64,000 bases of DNA from Megalobrama amblycephala (taxonomy: Eukaryota; Chordata; Actinopteri; Cypriniformes; Xenocyprididae). The translations under genes and the position numbers were made by a program. This document shows, piece by piece, positions 33,937-45,528 of this stretch (positions are counted from its first letter, which is position 1; each line of letters starts with the position of its first letter). The notes below the pieces were generated by a model, which did not search any database, had not been told where the DNA came from, and was given only the letters and a program-made list of their open reading frames with translations. The stretch is taken from contig NC_063050.1 of the NCBI RefSeq assembly GCF_018812025.1, positions 57,796,147-57,860,146 of the forward strand. The letters run 5' to 3'.

Positions 33937-34585
33937 CATTGTTTCCCATAGGAATTTGCAAAACTTTGTTGGGAGTACCTCCTCTAGGGGGTCCCGGGGC
34001 ATGCCCCCCATTAGAAAATGTTTTACATTTTAAGGTTAAATGCATAAATCTGGTGCACTTTGAGAGCCCAAAACTGAGAGCTGAAGCCCATGTACAGTGT
34101 GCAAATTGAACAAAGAAACAGCATTGACTTATACCTGGACATGAAAGGCCTACAATACTATAATATGATTTAGGCCTTTATAATTATTCATGTGACAGTA
34201 ATATCCATATATTTTAACAAATGCACTGTAAAATAAATGAACATTTTATAAGTAGTTACTTTAAAATACAGTATATGGAAATTACAATACTTTTGTACTA
34301 ATTTCTTTACTTGCAGAGATAAACCATTGAGCTTTTATTTTGATCACCAGCTGAACGCGTGAGCAAATGTGCACACTTCTCTTTAAAACACGTAGCACAA
34401 ACAGACTGTATATATACTTAATCGCTGTCTTTTGCTGTTTCATATGCCATATCAGGGTTTTGATTTTACTGTAGTTCGTTGGCAAAATACAGCGTTAGAG
34501 ACCATTTAGGTACAGTGTTTAGACCATTTGTGTATGTTTTAAATATGAAACTTTGGTGGCATAGGGTAATTAATGGGAAACACTG
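33937..34585. mobile_element. hAT-like non-autonomous element
   Basis: The ends CATTGTTTCCCAT and (complement) CAGTGTTTCCCAT are of hAT type. Inside the left end is ctctagggggtcccggggca, a block I recall from fish hAT-like repeats. No 8-bp target duplication is clear, and there is no ORF. Confidence 0.5.
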
Positions 34586-35059
34586 AATGAATGTTTAGCT
34601 GACAAATGTGCTAAAGTTGTCATATCAGCTGATATATCATAACAAAAACCCTTCAACCAGAACGAACAAGAGTCTCGAGGCCTGCTGCTGTTCTGAATGA
34701 GTGACAGGAGGCGTGTCCATGTTCAACTGCGGTTTGCATGAACTCGCTGTCAGAGAGAAGAGAGAGAAAGCGCTGCAGGTATCAGTGTATGGATACTACA
34801 GAAAAGTGATATTGAACCGTTTAACATATTTTAATAGAGAGATTAGAAAAATTATATTTTGACAGCACTGTTAAGAAACCTCAAACCTGAAAGATTCTGG
34901 GCTTTTGGAAAAACATTTGGGGCTCCAGCCCCCTTAGCCCACCACTTGCTCCGCCCCTGGATGTATGTATAAGCTTTTCTGACTGCAACTATGCACACGT
35001 TGCGCAGTCATCTGAAATCAAGCCAATCTGAATTTAAATCTATTTTCCTAGCTTTTGCC
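34586..35059. other. Non-coding stretch
   Basis: It contains a Pro-rich-like cccagcccccttagcccacc block at about 34935 that may be part of another hAT-type repeat. No gene was seen. Confidence 0.4.
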
Positions 35060-36185
35060 CATGCCAAGTTGCACTTATGAAGCATAATTGATAAGAGAGG
35101 AGAAAACCATGCATTATTCCGACCCTTCACCCTGTACCTTTTGAGGGGGGCATGTTTGGTCAACTAAAGCAGAAAAATGAGCATAAAAGAATTTCAAGAC
35201 TATTTCAAGGTCAGGAATTAAATTAATGTGTGTTGAATTGCGTAGGAACTCTTGATCTGATAAATGTTTCATATGACGCTTGGTTATGATACGTGATTTG
35301 GTTTTAGGAATTTTTGTGTTTCTAACCATTGCGATGACACAATGGTCACTGATGTCATTTGCAAATATAAACGCATTTGAATACTTGTGCTGAACGTTTG
35401 ATAAAATTAAATCTATTAGGGATGATTTTTCTGGACATTTTGGATTCGGTCTAGTGGGAATGCCAACAATCTAAAAATCTTGCATCGCAATAGGTTTTAA
35501 ATTCATCAGTTGGTGAATGCTACTGTTACGGAGGGACTGTGTCGAAAGGCGCGCAGATCCATATGATAGCTTTATTTAAAAAACATAGTCAAAAACAGGC
35601 AAGGGTCTGACAATGGCAACCAGGTATTTAGAGGGCAAGGCAAAAGAGTAATCTAAAACACTGGCAGTATATTCCAGAGTGAAGTGACTGAGTGTGTGCA
35701 ATGAAAAAGTCTTAATGGTGAAACGGAGACCTCTGGTGGGAATGGAAAGAAGCAGCAGGTTGGCGGAACCTTGACAGCAACCAATTCCAATTTAACTCAA
35801 CAAGAACTACCAATTCTTTGGCATCAATATCTGAAAAGAGCTGGAATAAAGAAGGGAGAGCACTACTGTCAGCAGATGGTGTCCTATGGCAGCCAACAAC
35901 CTGCCATAGGACATTTAGAGACCTCAAGATCGAGAGTTAAAAATGCAAATTTAGAAAGTAAAACTTTAACATGAAATCTTTTTGTTTTTCATAAAAATTG
36001 CTACGCCCCCACCCCTTTTTGGTCAGTCAGTCCTATATACATCATAACCATTAATACAGATTTGTTAATCCAAGTTTCAGATAGAACAATCACATCTGCA
36101 TCAGTTGACTGTGCCCAAATACGAACCATATCCCTTTTAGAGATTATACTCTGAACATTTTAATGAATAAAACCAAGTCTGTAAA
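35060..36185 (-). pseudogene. LINE endonuclease fragment (jockey-like) holding a solo LTR
   Basis: Down the minus strand: LGFIH, NVQSIISKRDMVRIWAQ and DADVIVLSETWINKS (36170-36020, endonuclease start with the Glu motif); then the decayed ELVVLVELNWNWLL block (about 35790-35830, normally a GDLNWDWL-type Asp motif); then PTRPNPKCPEKSSLIDLIL, ISDHCVIAMVRN and KRHMKHLSDQEFL (35470-35230). Between the second and third pieces sits the solo LTR. It is inactive: stops, a lost Asp in the GDxN motif and no RT. Confidence 0.75.
35524..35776 (-). mobile_element. Solo LTR, 253 bp
   Basis: Read on the minus strand it begins TGTCAAGGTTCCGCCAACC and ends CCTCCGTAACA. It contains an AATAAAGC polyadenylation-like signal, and the TG...CA borders fit an LTR. 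Flanks are gctac (left) and gcaac (right), a near-perfect 5-bp target duplication. It splits a LINE endonuclease, which marks it as the later insertion. Confidence 0.75.
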
Positions 36186-36579
36186 ATAAAATGAATAAAA
36201 ACAATCAAGCACCTCTGCCTAAATGATTTAATATTATAATCTTTAGAATCTGTAGAATATTGCACTTATAGCTTAACTATAGCTTAACTATATCATATGA
36301 TGTAATGAGACATTGAATTGAATTGAAGAAACAGGTTGAAAGTTAGACAGACCACTCATAGAGCGAGGCAGTTGCAAGTGAAATGTTTCCAAGGAAACAA
36401 TAGAATTCAATGCACAATCCAAAATATTACAGGGATCAGACTTAATGATATAATAACAAAGAGGCACAATGTTTTGTTTTTTTGTTTGTTTGTTTTTAAT
36501 CAGTGACTGATAACATAATGAAGCCAGTTAAAAGACTCGTTATCTGGTATCTTGTGTTTGAATTGAAGTAACTGAAGTC
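36186..36579. other. Upstream region of the USP gene
   Basis: AT-rich, with a taacttatagcttaactata-type direct repeat near 36270 and a gtttgtttgttt run at 36478-36498. Upstream exons or the promoter of the USP gene could lie here but none can be shown. Confidence 0.3.
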
Positions 36580-36685
36580 ATGGATGTGATCACTAGAATT
36601 ACTGCTGTTCCCAGTATGACCGCTACTACTGATATTATTAATGTTCTTGTCAACATTGTATTCAGCATCTGCTACTTCTCCTCAG

Positions 36686-36785
36686 GTTCATACAGAGGTT
36701 TGAACAATCGAGGTGCAACCTGCTATTTGAATGCAACCTTACAGGTGCTCTTCATGACCAAATCATTCAGAGAGAGAGTGATGAG
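36686..36785 (+). CDS. USP exon with Cys box
   Basis: The acceptor ctacttctcctcag precedes it and the donor GTCAGT follows. It encodes SYRGLNNRGATCYLN with the catalytic Cys, then TKSFRERVM. If the gene starts at the ATG at 36580 the exon would be 36580-36785 without a break; both readings share this frame. Confidence 0.85.
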
Positions 36786-36889
36786 GTCAGTGCTGTTGTT
36801 GTTTTGATTGTTTGTTTGTTTTGTCTGAATTGTTAGTGGCTAAAATGATTCATTGTACTGAAATGAAAAACAGTTGTTTAATTTTTTAG

Positions 36890-37020
36890 AGTTCCCAGTG
36901 ACACAAATGAGAATTTAGTGTCTGCATTAAAGGAAATAATCCAAGAGCTCAGCAATCAGGACAGTGGTGCTCCGAGTGTCTCGACTCGTGGAATAATCAC
37001 GTCTCTTGGTATACAGAACG
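36890..37020 (+). CDS. USP exon 2
   Basis: Acceptor tttttag, donor GTAAGT. It encodes VPSDTNENLVSALKEIIQEL and continues to ITSLGIQN, the helical part after the Cys box. Phases 2 in and 1 out agree with the neighbours. Confidence 0.85.
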
Positions 37021-37131
37021 GTAAGTTTAGGATGGGAATAATATAATATAATATAATATAATATAATATTGAAACTGTACTGTGTTTGGTTTGTGTGTAT
37101 GAAGTGTGTTGTATTTTCTCTTTAATGTCAG

Positions 37132-37202
37132 TATATGAGCAGCAGGATGCTGTGGAATACTTCCTAGATATCCTAGAGAAAGTAGGCCCTACTTTGGCCG
37201 AG
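37132..37202 (+). CDS. USP exon 3 (QQDA motif)
   Basis: Acceptor taatgtcag, donor GTAACC. It encodes YEQQDAVEYFLDILEKVG. The QQDA/E motif in this position is typical of USP domains. It is followed by a short AT-rich intron; the intron before it has a (taata)n run at 37041-37066. Confidence 0.85.
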
Positions 37203-37320
37203 GTAACCTATTTCTGTTCCTGTTCATTCAGTATGTTACAATGCAGAAAAACAGAACATTTGCTTGTTGATCTTCTACTAATAACTCACAGTGATTCTCT
37301 GATTAATTTAACTGAAACAG

Positions 37321-37440
37321 GTCTTTAGTGGAACTCTGAGAAACATCAGAATATGTTCAGAAAATCACAAGTCCCATGATGACAGCCCATTCAAGTCACT
37401 ACAGATTCCTGTTAACCCCAGAGATGGACAATTCAAACTT
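37321..37440 (+). CDS. USP exon 4
   Basis: Acceptor actgaaacag, donor GTGAGG. It encodes VFSGTLRNIRICSENHK and then FKSLQIPVNPRDGQFKL, the finger and palm segment (F.G.l...I.C...h.S). Phase 0 at both ends. Confidence 0.85.
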
Positions 37441-37528
37441 GTGAGGGAAAATTCAGTGACTTTGTGTATTCATGATTATATGTTAAAAGAGATGCAGATC
37501 ATAATAAAATGTTTTATTTTGATTTCAG

Positions 37529-37624
37529 GAAGATGGACTTAATAAATATTTTGAGCCTACTATATTAGTTGAAGAAGACCAGATGTACTGTGATGAATGT
37601 GACGAGAAAAGGGATACGACACTG
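37529..37624 (+). CDS. USP exon 5
   Basis: Acceptor gatttcag, donor GTAAAG. It encodes EDGLNKYFEPTILVEEDQM, then YCDECDEKRDTTL with a Cys-X-X-Cys pair in the position used by USP fingers. Only one pair is visible, so zinc binding is uncertain. Confidence 0.85.
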
Positions 37625-37883
37625 GTAAAGTGGATTTTTGCTGCTGATGCATTTCTAACAAAGTTTGACATATCTTTAAAAGCCACATTTTTCCAAAGCT
37701 AGTACACTACTGAATAGTGTTCAAATGACACTTGTCTCACATTTTCAGTGGTACTCCATTTTCTGGCCATTAAATTAAATTTTATTTGCATGGTGCTTTT
37801 CACGATAAAAAGCAGCTTTACATGTTTGCAATGAAGTTGTGCTTATAAATCCCAAAACTTAACTGTATTACTTTTCTGCACAG

Positions 37884-38012
37884 AGTTGTGAAATACATGA
37901 GTATCCAGAAATACTGCCTTTGCACCTTAAAAGGTTTGAGTATGACTATAGAGTTTGTGGGTTTGTGAAAAATGATTGCCCCATGGATGTGCCGCTTCAT
38001 TTACCTCTTCAG
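37884..38012 (+). CDS. USP exon 6
   Basis: Acceptor ttctgcacag, donor GTACGT. It encodes EYPEILPLHLKRFEYDYRV and ends MDVPLHLPLQ. The LxLxLKRF block is a USP signature. The following intron is 11.7 kb, the most transposon-loaded of the gene. A short LINE-like tail (attttatttgcatggtgctt) lies in the intron before this exon at about 37780. Confidence 0.85.
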
Positions 38013-38953
38013 GTACGTGTCTCCACTGATTACACAATAAACCCTCTTATTTTATTTTCCTTTGATAGAATAAAGTAATAAAAAGGTGTAAGGATCAGAG
38101 AATACAGTCAAATGTAATATATTTCAAAAAAGCACAAGTTTAGTGATTGTCAGTGGTACATATACAGTGCTCAGTGTAAATGAGTACACCCCCTTTGAAA
38201 AGTTTTTTTAAACAATATCTCAATGAACACAAAAAAAGTTTCCAAAATGTTGACAAGACCAAGTTTAATATAACATCTGTTTAACTTATAACATGTAAAT
38301 AAGGTTAATGATATAACTTAGATTACACATTTTTCAGTTTTATTCAAATTGGGGTGATGCAAAATGAGCACACCCCACAACAAAAACTACTACATCTAGT
38401 ACTTTGTATGGCCTCCATGATTTTTAATGACAGCAGCAAGTCTTCTAGGCATGGAATGAACAAGTTGGCGACATTTTGCAACATCTATCTTTTTCCATTC
38501 AAGTCAAGTCACCTTTATTTATATAGCGCTTTTTACAATGCAGATTGTGTCAAAGCAGCTTTACATTGATAACTGGTATATAATTTTGGCTGCACAGCAG
38601 CTCTTAAAGAATAGTGTCAATGCAGGCAGATCAAAGCACTGTTGAATAAATGTCAAGGATACTGTTGAATATCGAATGTGAAATCAAATGTCAAGTGTCC
38701 CCAACTAAGCAAGCCAAAGGCGACAGCGGCAAGGAACCCAAACTCCATCAGGTGACATCAGGTGGCAAACAGGTGGCAAATAGGTGTTAAAATGGAGAAA
38801 AAAACAGAAAGACTAATATTAGTGTAGATGCCATTCTTTTTCTGATGTAACGAGTACATCTGGTGTTATAGGAAGTGTTCCTGGTTCCGGCTGACCTAAT
38901 TTATGCAGCCTAATAATCCTTTAACGTATTTGAAAATATAAATTGATAATGTG

Positions 38954-40706
38954 TTATGTGTATGCCAGGTTAAAGAGATGTGTTTTTAGTCTAGATTTAT
39001 ACTGACAGAGTGTGTCTGCATCCCGAACAATGCTAGGAAGTTTGTTCCAGAGTTTGGGTGCCAAATAGGAGAAGGATCTACCGCCTGCCGTTGATTTTGA
39101 TATTCTAGGTATTATCAGCTGGCCTGAATTCTGAGATCGCAATAAACGTGAAGGATTATAATGATTTAAGAGCTCACTCAAGTACTGGGGAGCTAAACCA
39201 TTTAGTGCTTTGTAAGTAATTAACAAGATTTTAAAATCTATATGATGTTTAACAGGAAGCCAATGCAGCGATGACAGAACTGGGCTAATATGGTCATACT
39301 TCCTAGTTCTAGTAAGAACTCTAGCTGCTGCATTTTGTACGAGCTGTAGTTTATTTATCAAGCGGGAGGAACAACTACCCAGTAGAGCGTTACAGTAGTC
39401 TAGCCTTGAGGTCATAAACGCATGAACTAACTGTTCTGCATTCTTCATTGAGAGCATATGTCGTAGTTTAGATATATTTTTAAGATGGAAGAAAGCGGTT
39501 TTACAGATGCTAGTAACATGGCCTTCAAATGAAAGATTGGTATCAAAGAGCACACCCAGGTTCCTAACTGACGACGAAGACTTAACAGAGCAGCCATCAA
39601 GTGTTAGACAATATTCTAGGTTATTACGTGAAGAAGTTTTTGGTCCAAAAATTAGAATCTCTGTTTTTTCTGAATTTAGTAGTAGGAAATTACTGGTCAT
39701 CCAGTTTTTTATATCAGCTATACATTCTGTTAATTTAGCGAATTGGTAAGATTCGTCAGGGCGTGAAGAAATATAGAGCTGAGTATCATCAGCGTAACAA
39801 TGAAAACTAACGCCATGCTTCCTAATGATATCTCCCAAGGGTAGCATGTACAGAGTGAAAAGCAACGGTCCTAGTACTGAGCCTTGCGGTACTCCATATT
39901 GAACTTGTGATCGATATGACCTCTCATCGTTTACTACTACAAACTGATAACGGTCAGATTAGTATGATTTGAACCATGACAATGCAATTCCACTAATGCC
40001 AACATAGTTTTCGAGTCTATTTAGAAGAATATTGTGATCAATAGTGTCAAATGCAGCACTAAGATCCAGTAACACTAATAGAGAGTTACAACCACGATCT
40101 GATGATAAGAGCAAATCATTAGTAACTCTAATGAGAGCAGTCTCAGTACTATGGTACGGTCTAAATCCTGACTGGAAATCCTCACAGATACTATTTCTTT
40201 CTAAAAAGGAACATAGTTGTGATGAAACTGCCTTTTCTAGTATTTTTGACAGAAAAGTGAGATTTGAAATCGGCCTATAATTGACTAATTCTCAAGGATC
40301 AAGTTGTGGTTTTTTAATAAGAGGTTTAATAACAGCCAGCTTAAAAGTTTTTGGTACGTATCCTAGTGATAAAGATGAATTAACAATATTAAGACGAGGA
40401 TATATGCCCTTTGGAAGCATCTCTTTCAATAGCTTAGTCGGTATAGGGTCTAACATACATGTTGTTGATTATGATGATTTAGCAAGTTTAGACAATTCTT
40501 CCTCTCCTAAAGCATTAAATGAATTGAATTTTTCTTCAGGGACACTACAATGCACTGTCTGACACAATACTGTAGTAGACGGTTGCATGGTTATAATTTT
40601 TTCTCTAATATTATCAATCTTGCAAGTAAAGAAGTTCATAAAGTCATTACTGCTGCGCTCTTTGGAAACATCAGAAGTTGAAGCTTTATTTCTTGTTAAT
40701 TTCAAT
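38954..40706 (-). pseudogene. LINE ORF2, RT part
   Basis: The frame 38954-39865 covers [47 protein letters not shown] and [13 protein letters not shown], to [13 protein letters not shown]. Upstream, 39870-40706 in other frames carries the remaining RT motifs and the linker ([19 protein letters not shown]). Frameshifts occur near 39960 and 40290. The YADD motif is intact. It corresponds to residues from about 205 to the end of the ORF at 7812-10181. Confidence 0.85.
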
Positions 40707-41081
40707 CATTTCAATCTTTCGGATGAGACGTTAAACCGAGGTCCTGACTCTCTGTGGTCGTTAAAAATCCCATGGCACTTCTCGTAAAGAGTAGGGGTGT
40801 AACCCCGGTGTCCTGGCCAAATTCCCTCCATAGGCCCTTACCAATCACGGCCTCCTAATAATCCCCATCCATTGAATTGGCTCTTTCACTCTCTCTCCTC
40901 TCCACCTACAGCTAGTGTGTGGTGAGCGCACTGGCGCCGTTGTACTGTGGCTGGCGTCGCATCATCCAAGTGGATGCTGCACACTGGTGGTGGATGAGGA
41001 GAGACCCCTGATATGATTGTAAAGCGCTTTTGGTGTACAGTTGTACATATGAAAGCGCTATATAAATGCCTCATTCATTCA
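40703..41081 (+). mobile_element. SINE (5S-derived family), 5' truncated
   Basis: The body matches 59915-60246: tttcggatgagacgttaaac, gtgtcctggccaaattccct and the terminal agcgctatataaatgcctca. The 5S-like head is missing. It interrupts LINE ORF2, with the duplicated target taattt on both sides (40697-40702 and 41082-41087). Its 3' end resembles the LINE 3' tail type, as expected if it borrows a LINE's machinery. Confidence 0.85.
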
Positions 41082-41087
41082 TAATTT

Positions 41088-41987
41088 AGCCACTGTATCA
41101 AATAAATACCTAGGGTTGTGTTTATTTTCTTCTAAAAGGCGATGAAACTGATCAGGAAGATTATTTATAAAGCGATCTTTAGTGGTAGAAGTGATGGTTC
41201 TACCATATTTGTGGCAGGGAGGCAGTTTAGCCTCTTTGACTAAATGTAGTATACACGAGACTAGATAATGATCTGAGATGTTGTCACTCTGCTGCAGAAT
41301 TTCAACGGCATCAATATCGATTCCATGTGACGATATTAGATCTAAAGTATGATTACGACAATGAGTGGGTCCCGACACGTGTTGTCTAACACCAATAGAG
41401 TTTAGAATGTCTGTAAATGCCAATCCCAATGAGTCTTTTTTATTATCTACATGGATATTAAAATCACCAACAACAAGGACTCTATCTGCAGCTAGTACTA
41501 ATTCTGATAGAAAATAAGCAATTTCTTTGATAAAGTCTGTCTGGTGTCCTGGTGGCCTGTAAACAGTAGCCAGCACAAATGTCAACTTACATAATGTTAC
41601 GTAAAGCACCATCATTTCGAAGGAATTATACTTGAAAGACTTCTGGCTGATACTGTAAATATTACTATAAATTACAGCATTACCTTTGCCTTTCTGTCGA
41701 GGATTGTGTCGATAATCATAACCTTGAGGGCTAGACTCATTTAAAGTAATGTAATCGTCTGGTTTTAGCCAGGTTTCTGTCAAACACAGCACATCTAGAT
41801 TATTGTCTGTGATAATATCGTTTACAATAAGTGCTTTTGAAGAAAGTGATCTAATATTTAACAACCCAAGCTTTATCATTTGTTTATCATTATTATCTCT
41901 ATTTTTTATTTGTTGAACATCAATTAAATTTTTACCATTAAATGGGTTTGGAAGTTTTTTGTTTTTACTAATTCGGGGTACAGACAC
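41088..41987 (-). pseudogene. LINE ORF2 N-terminus: APE endonuclease
   Basis: The 302-codon frame (41079-41987) encodes a nearly whole APE-type endonuclease that would nick target DNA. Its motifs are [34 protein letters not shown] (Glu), [11 protein letters not shown], the Asp/Asn of [13 protein letters not shown], and [10 protein letters not shown] with [11 protein letters not shown] (His). After DQFHRL the frame jumps to [18 protein letters not shown], so about 110 codons of linker present in the copy at 7132 are deleted in frame. The SINE then ends the reading. Confidence 0.85.
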
Positions 41988-42405
41988 TGTCTCTATGTGA
42001 TAATATCTAGGTTATTATCTAGGAAACTAAGAGTTTCTATGTGTTGGGATTTATCTGACTTCTGTTACGTGAGGCAGCTAGCAGACGGTCGGTTTAGCCA
42101 GTCTGTCTGCTTCCTGTCCTAGGCCCCAGTTTGTCATGTTTCAGCTCTAAGACTTTGTGCCATATTACTAGAGAGAAGAGCAGCACCATCCCGGGACGGA
42201 TGGATACCATCTCTTTTCAACAGGTCAGGTCTGCCCCAAAAACTTTTCCAATTGTCTATGAAACCTATATTATTCTGTGGACACCACTTAGACAGCCAGC
42301 CATTGAGTGATGATAATCTGCTAACTAAATTACTTCTCCTGACATTGTACTTGCGAGTTCACACACCTCTTTAATGTTAATTTTAGTGATCTCCGACTGG
42401 CGAAG

Positions 42406-42963
42406 TCAAACATCATTTGTGCCGACGTGAATAATAATTTTAGAGTATTTACGATTAGCATTAGCCAGCACTTTTAAATTTGCTTTGATGTCAGGTGCTC
42501 TGGCTCCCAGCAAACATGTGACTATGGTGGCTGGTGTCTCTATTTTCACATTCTGTGTAATAGAATCGCCAATTACTAGGGCACTTTCAACAGGATTCTC
42601 AGTGGGTGCGTCACTGAGTGGGGAGAACCTGTTTGATGTTCTTACTGGAACGGAAGAGTGGTGTTTTCCGCGGCTAGGCTGCCTCACCGTTACCCAAGTG
42701 CCCTGCTGCGCGGGCTCTACAGCCGGAACCGAACAATGTACAGAGTTCACTAAGCTAGCCGCATCCAAAACAGTATCTGAAGCCCCTGCATTCTTACTAT
42801 CCTCGATTAAAGTTTGGATGCGTGTCTCTAATTCTGAGATTCTTTCTGTAAGCCTGACTATTTCCCTACATTTATGACATGTAAATCCCTCATCGCTGAC
42901 AGAGAGAGCTATGCTGAACATGTGACAAACTGAACATGAGATAACACTGGGAGAGGATGACAT
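42406..42963 (-). pseudogene. LINE ORF1 with SGNH-esterase-like domain, truncated by a stop
   Basis: The 185-codon frame has the same layout as 18320-19075: Cys-rich start ([18 protein letters not shown]), coiled coil ([17 protein letters not shown]), Pro/Ser linker, then the esterase-like domain with [12 protein letters not shown] (GDS nucleophile block intact) and [10 protein letters not shown]. It stops directly after GTNDV at a TGA where the other copy has CGA (Arg). Downstream codons continue in frame to a deletion near 42330. Thus it has the motif the other copy lost, but lacks the C-terminal third. Confidence 0.85.
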
Positions 42964-43678
42964 GACTCACCATGTTTGTAGACTGATCCAAGTTGCCACA
43001 GCTGTTTGATGAATGTGTTGAAAAAGGAGCGCGCAAGACTGATGACAAGTTAACAAGCTAGCGAGATGCAAACGCGTTGTAACAGCGATTTAGATTCAGG
43101 AATTACAAGCTAGCGGCGTCAGATTAATGTGGAAGGCAATAATAATAATATAAGCAACAATGAATAAAAGTAAGAGATTCAATAAAAGTAAGAGAAAATA
43201 AAGCTAGGCAAGCGAGGCAGCGAGACAGACAGGAGCAATCGAGCCAACAGGAGCCATTCTTCAAGAATGACCTCTTTTAGAGACTGGATGTTGGATGGAG
43301 ATGCTCAACTTGTCTCTTCAGAATTCCCCATAGGTGTTCGATTGGGTTCAGATCAGGAGACACTGAATCACTTTCACTTTCACTTTTCTTCAGAAATGTG
43401 TTTAGGATCATTGTCATGTTGGAAAAGTGCATAACGACCAAGGGCACGGAGTGATGGTAGCATCTTCTCTTTCAGTATAGAGCAGTACATCTGTGAATTC
43501 ATGATGCCATCAATGAAATGCAGCTCCCAACACCAGCAGCACTCCATGCACTCTGTGTGCTGCCCCACATAAGGACACTGACACCACCAACATGTTTCAC
43601 TGTAGGCACCATGCAGTTTTCTTTGTATTCCTCACCTTTGCGATGCCATACAGTTTTGAAGCCATCAATTCCAAAAAA

Positions 43679-44201
43679 TGTCAGAGTTTTTGCTTTGTAA
43701 TGCTTTATTTTGGCCACTAGATGTCGCCATTGAACTCTCATGTCTAAAACTTTCACCTTTAGTAATCAGTTCTATTGTTTTCACGTGTCTCGTTCTGTGC
43801 TGTGTATTTAAGCTGTGCTCTTTCCCTGTATCTTTGCTTGGTTATTATGGTTTCCTAAGCCAGTTGCTGCCGTAAGTTTGCTCCTGTTCTAAAGATGTGT
43901 TCTTCTGTGCCTTTTGGAGTATTTTGCTGAGTTTGTTTTTGGAAGTTTTTCCTGAGTTTTTGTTTGGAGATCATTGATTCTCCTTTTGGACTTTTTGCTT
44001 CCTTTTGGACTGGATACTCTTCTGTTTTTGTGACTGCATTGAAGTAAAGTATTATTGTACCCTGTTTCTATTTTTAAATAAACTCATTGGAAGCAGCTTA
44101 AGAAAGCATCTGATTATTGGGTTCATCTCCTGCCTGTGGCTCAGTCGTGGATAATTAGACTTTCACACCAGAGACCCTAGTTCAAGTCACAGGTCTTGAC
44201 A
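43679..44201 (+). repeat. 5' LTR of the Gypsy element
   Basis: It differs from the 3' LTR mainly by an extra block of about 46 bp near 43980-44035 (ttggactttttgcttccttt region). It carries a tatttaag promoter-like box at about 43803 and aataaact near 44077. Confidence 0.9.
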
Positions 44202-44219
44202 GAATAACCAAGCCACATA

Positions 44220-45352
44220 ATGAACCCAGAGACGCCTAATCCTCAAGAACTTCTTGCCACAGTGGCTCAGCATGAATCCACAGTTCAACGCCACGAGACA
44301 GCTCTAGCTCAGCAGGAGACTTTGATGGCTAAACACTCACAGGTGCTGACTAATCTCATGACTTCTATCCGTCAGATTTTTGACCGGCTGCTTTCCACTT
44401 CTGCTACTGCTTCTGCTGTCTCTGTGCCTCTCCCAGATTCTCAAATGCCTTCTCCTTTGGCTGAACCTCGTCTACCTCCCCCGCAACGTTTCTCGGGTGA
44501 TCCCAATGCGATGGGTTCCTGACTCAATGCTCTCTCATGTTTGAACTGCAACCATCTTCCTTCCCCTCAGACCGGGCCAAGATTGCATATGTTATTACCC
44601 TCCTTTCTGGTAAGGCCCTCTCCTTGGCAACAGCTGTCTGGAAGGCACCTTCTGCACCTTCAGACCCTTCTGTTCAAGTTACACTATGTTTGTAGAGGAG
44701 TTCAAACAAGTCTTAGAGGCAAGCCTCTAAGAAGCTTCTCACCCTCCGACAAATTAATGGCAGTGCCACTGAATATGCCATACAGTTTCGGACAATTGCA
44801 GCGGGGAGTGGCTGGAATGACGTGCCCCTCATGGTGTGTTTCCTGAACGGTCTATCTGAGGCGATCAAGGATGATCTGGCTACCAGAGAACCTGCCCATG
44901 ATCTTGAGACTCTTATTGATCAAGCAATCCGGCCGGATAAACGCTTGAGAGAGAGAAATCTGAACCGTCCTTCTGATTCCACCCTATCTGCCAGCCCTAT
45001 TCCTGTTCAAATGCTACCGGTGTCCCAAGATTCCTCGGAACCTATGCAGTTGGGTAGGACTCGACTTTCTCCTTCAGAACGAGACCGTCGTATGAGGGAG
45101 CAACTGTTGTTTATATTTTGGAATTTATGGGCATTTTCATTTCACCTGTCCAGAGCTCTCAGGAAACACCCGGTCCAGCACAGCCAAGGAAGGACTGTAA
45201 CGGGAGTAACAGGCACTACTTCACCCTCCTACTCTGGGTTGTTCCTTCCCATCACACTCACTTGGGGAGACCAAAAACACATACTCCAGGCCTTGATTGA
45301 TTCTGGCGTGGCCGGGAACTTCATAGATGTTTCCCTTGCCAAAAGTCTCTAG
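44220..45352 (+). pseudogene. Gypsy gag and protease remnants
   Basis: The gag start is MNPETPNPQELLATVAQHES (44220), 19 bp after the LTR; it stops after 101 codons. Later frames carry capsid-like pieces (ITLLSGKALSLATAVW, VCFLNGLSEAIKDDL). The protease region at about 45260-45350 has ALIDSGVAGNFIDVSLA, where DSG is the active-site triplet. At least three frame changes separate these parts. Confidence 0.8.
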
Positions 45353-45528
45353 ATCCCCACTAATTCCCTTCCTGCTCCCCTAACTGTGACAGCCTTAGAT
45401 GGAAGATCGTTAGCTCCTGGGAAAACCTGGGAAAACCCACCTCACCTCTCTCCTTTGTCTCTTCACTTACCAGCACCAGGAGAGAATGTGCTTTCACCTA
45501 ATACAGTTTCCAGAGTTTCCTGTTATCC

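Larger units (their letters stand above)
38501..43253 (-). mobile_element. Near-full-length L2-like LINE with both ORFs, broken
   Basis: It is flanked by the target duplication ccattc (38495-38500 and 43254-43259). Order on the minus strand: 5' UTR (about 43250-42964), ORF1 (42963-42406), ORF2 endonuclease (41987-41088), RT (40706-38954) and 3' UTR with a (caagt)n tail (38953-38501). A SINE sits in ORF2 (40703-41081). Further lesions are an about 110-codon deletion after the endonuclease, several frameshifts in RT and a stop in ORF1. Without the SINE it is about 4.4 kb, the most complete copy of this family here. Confidence 0.9.
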
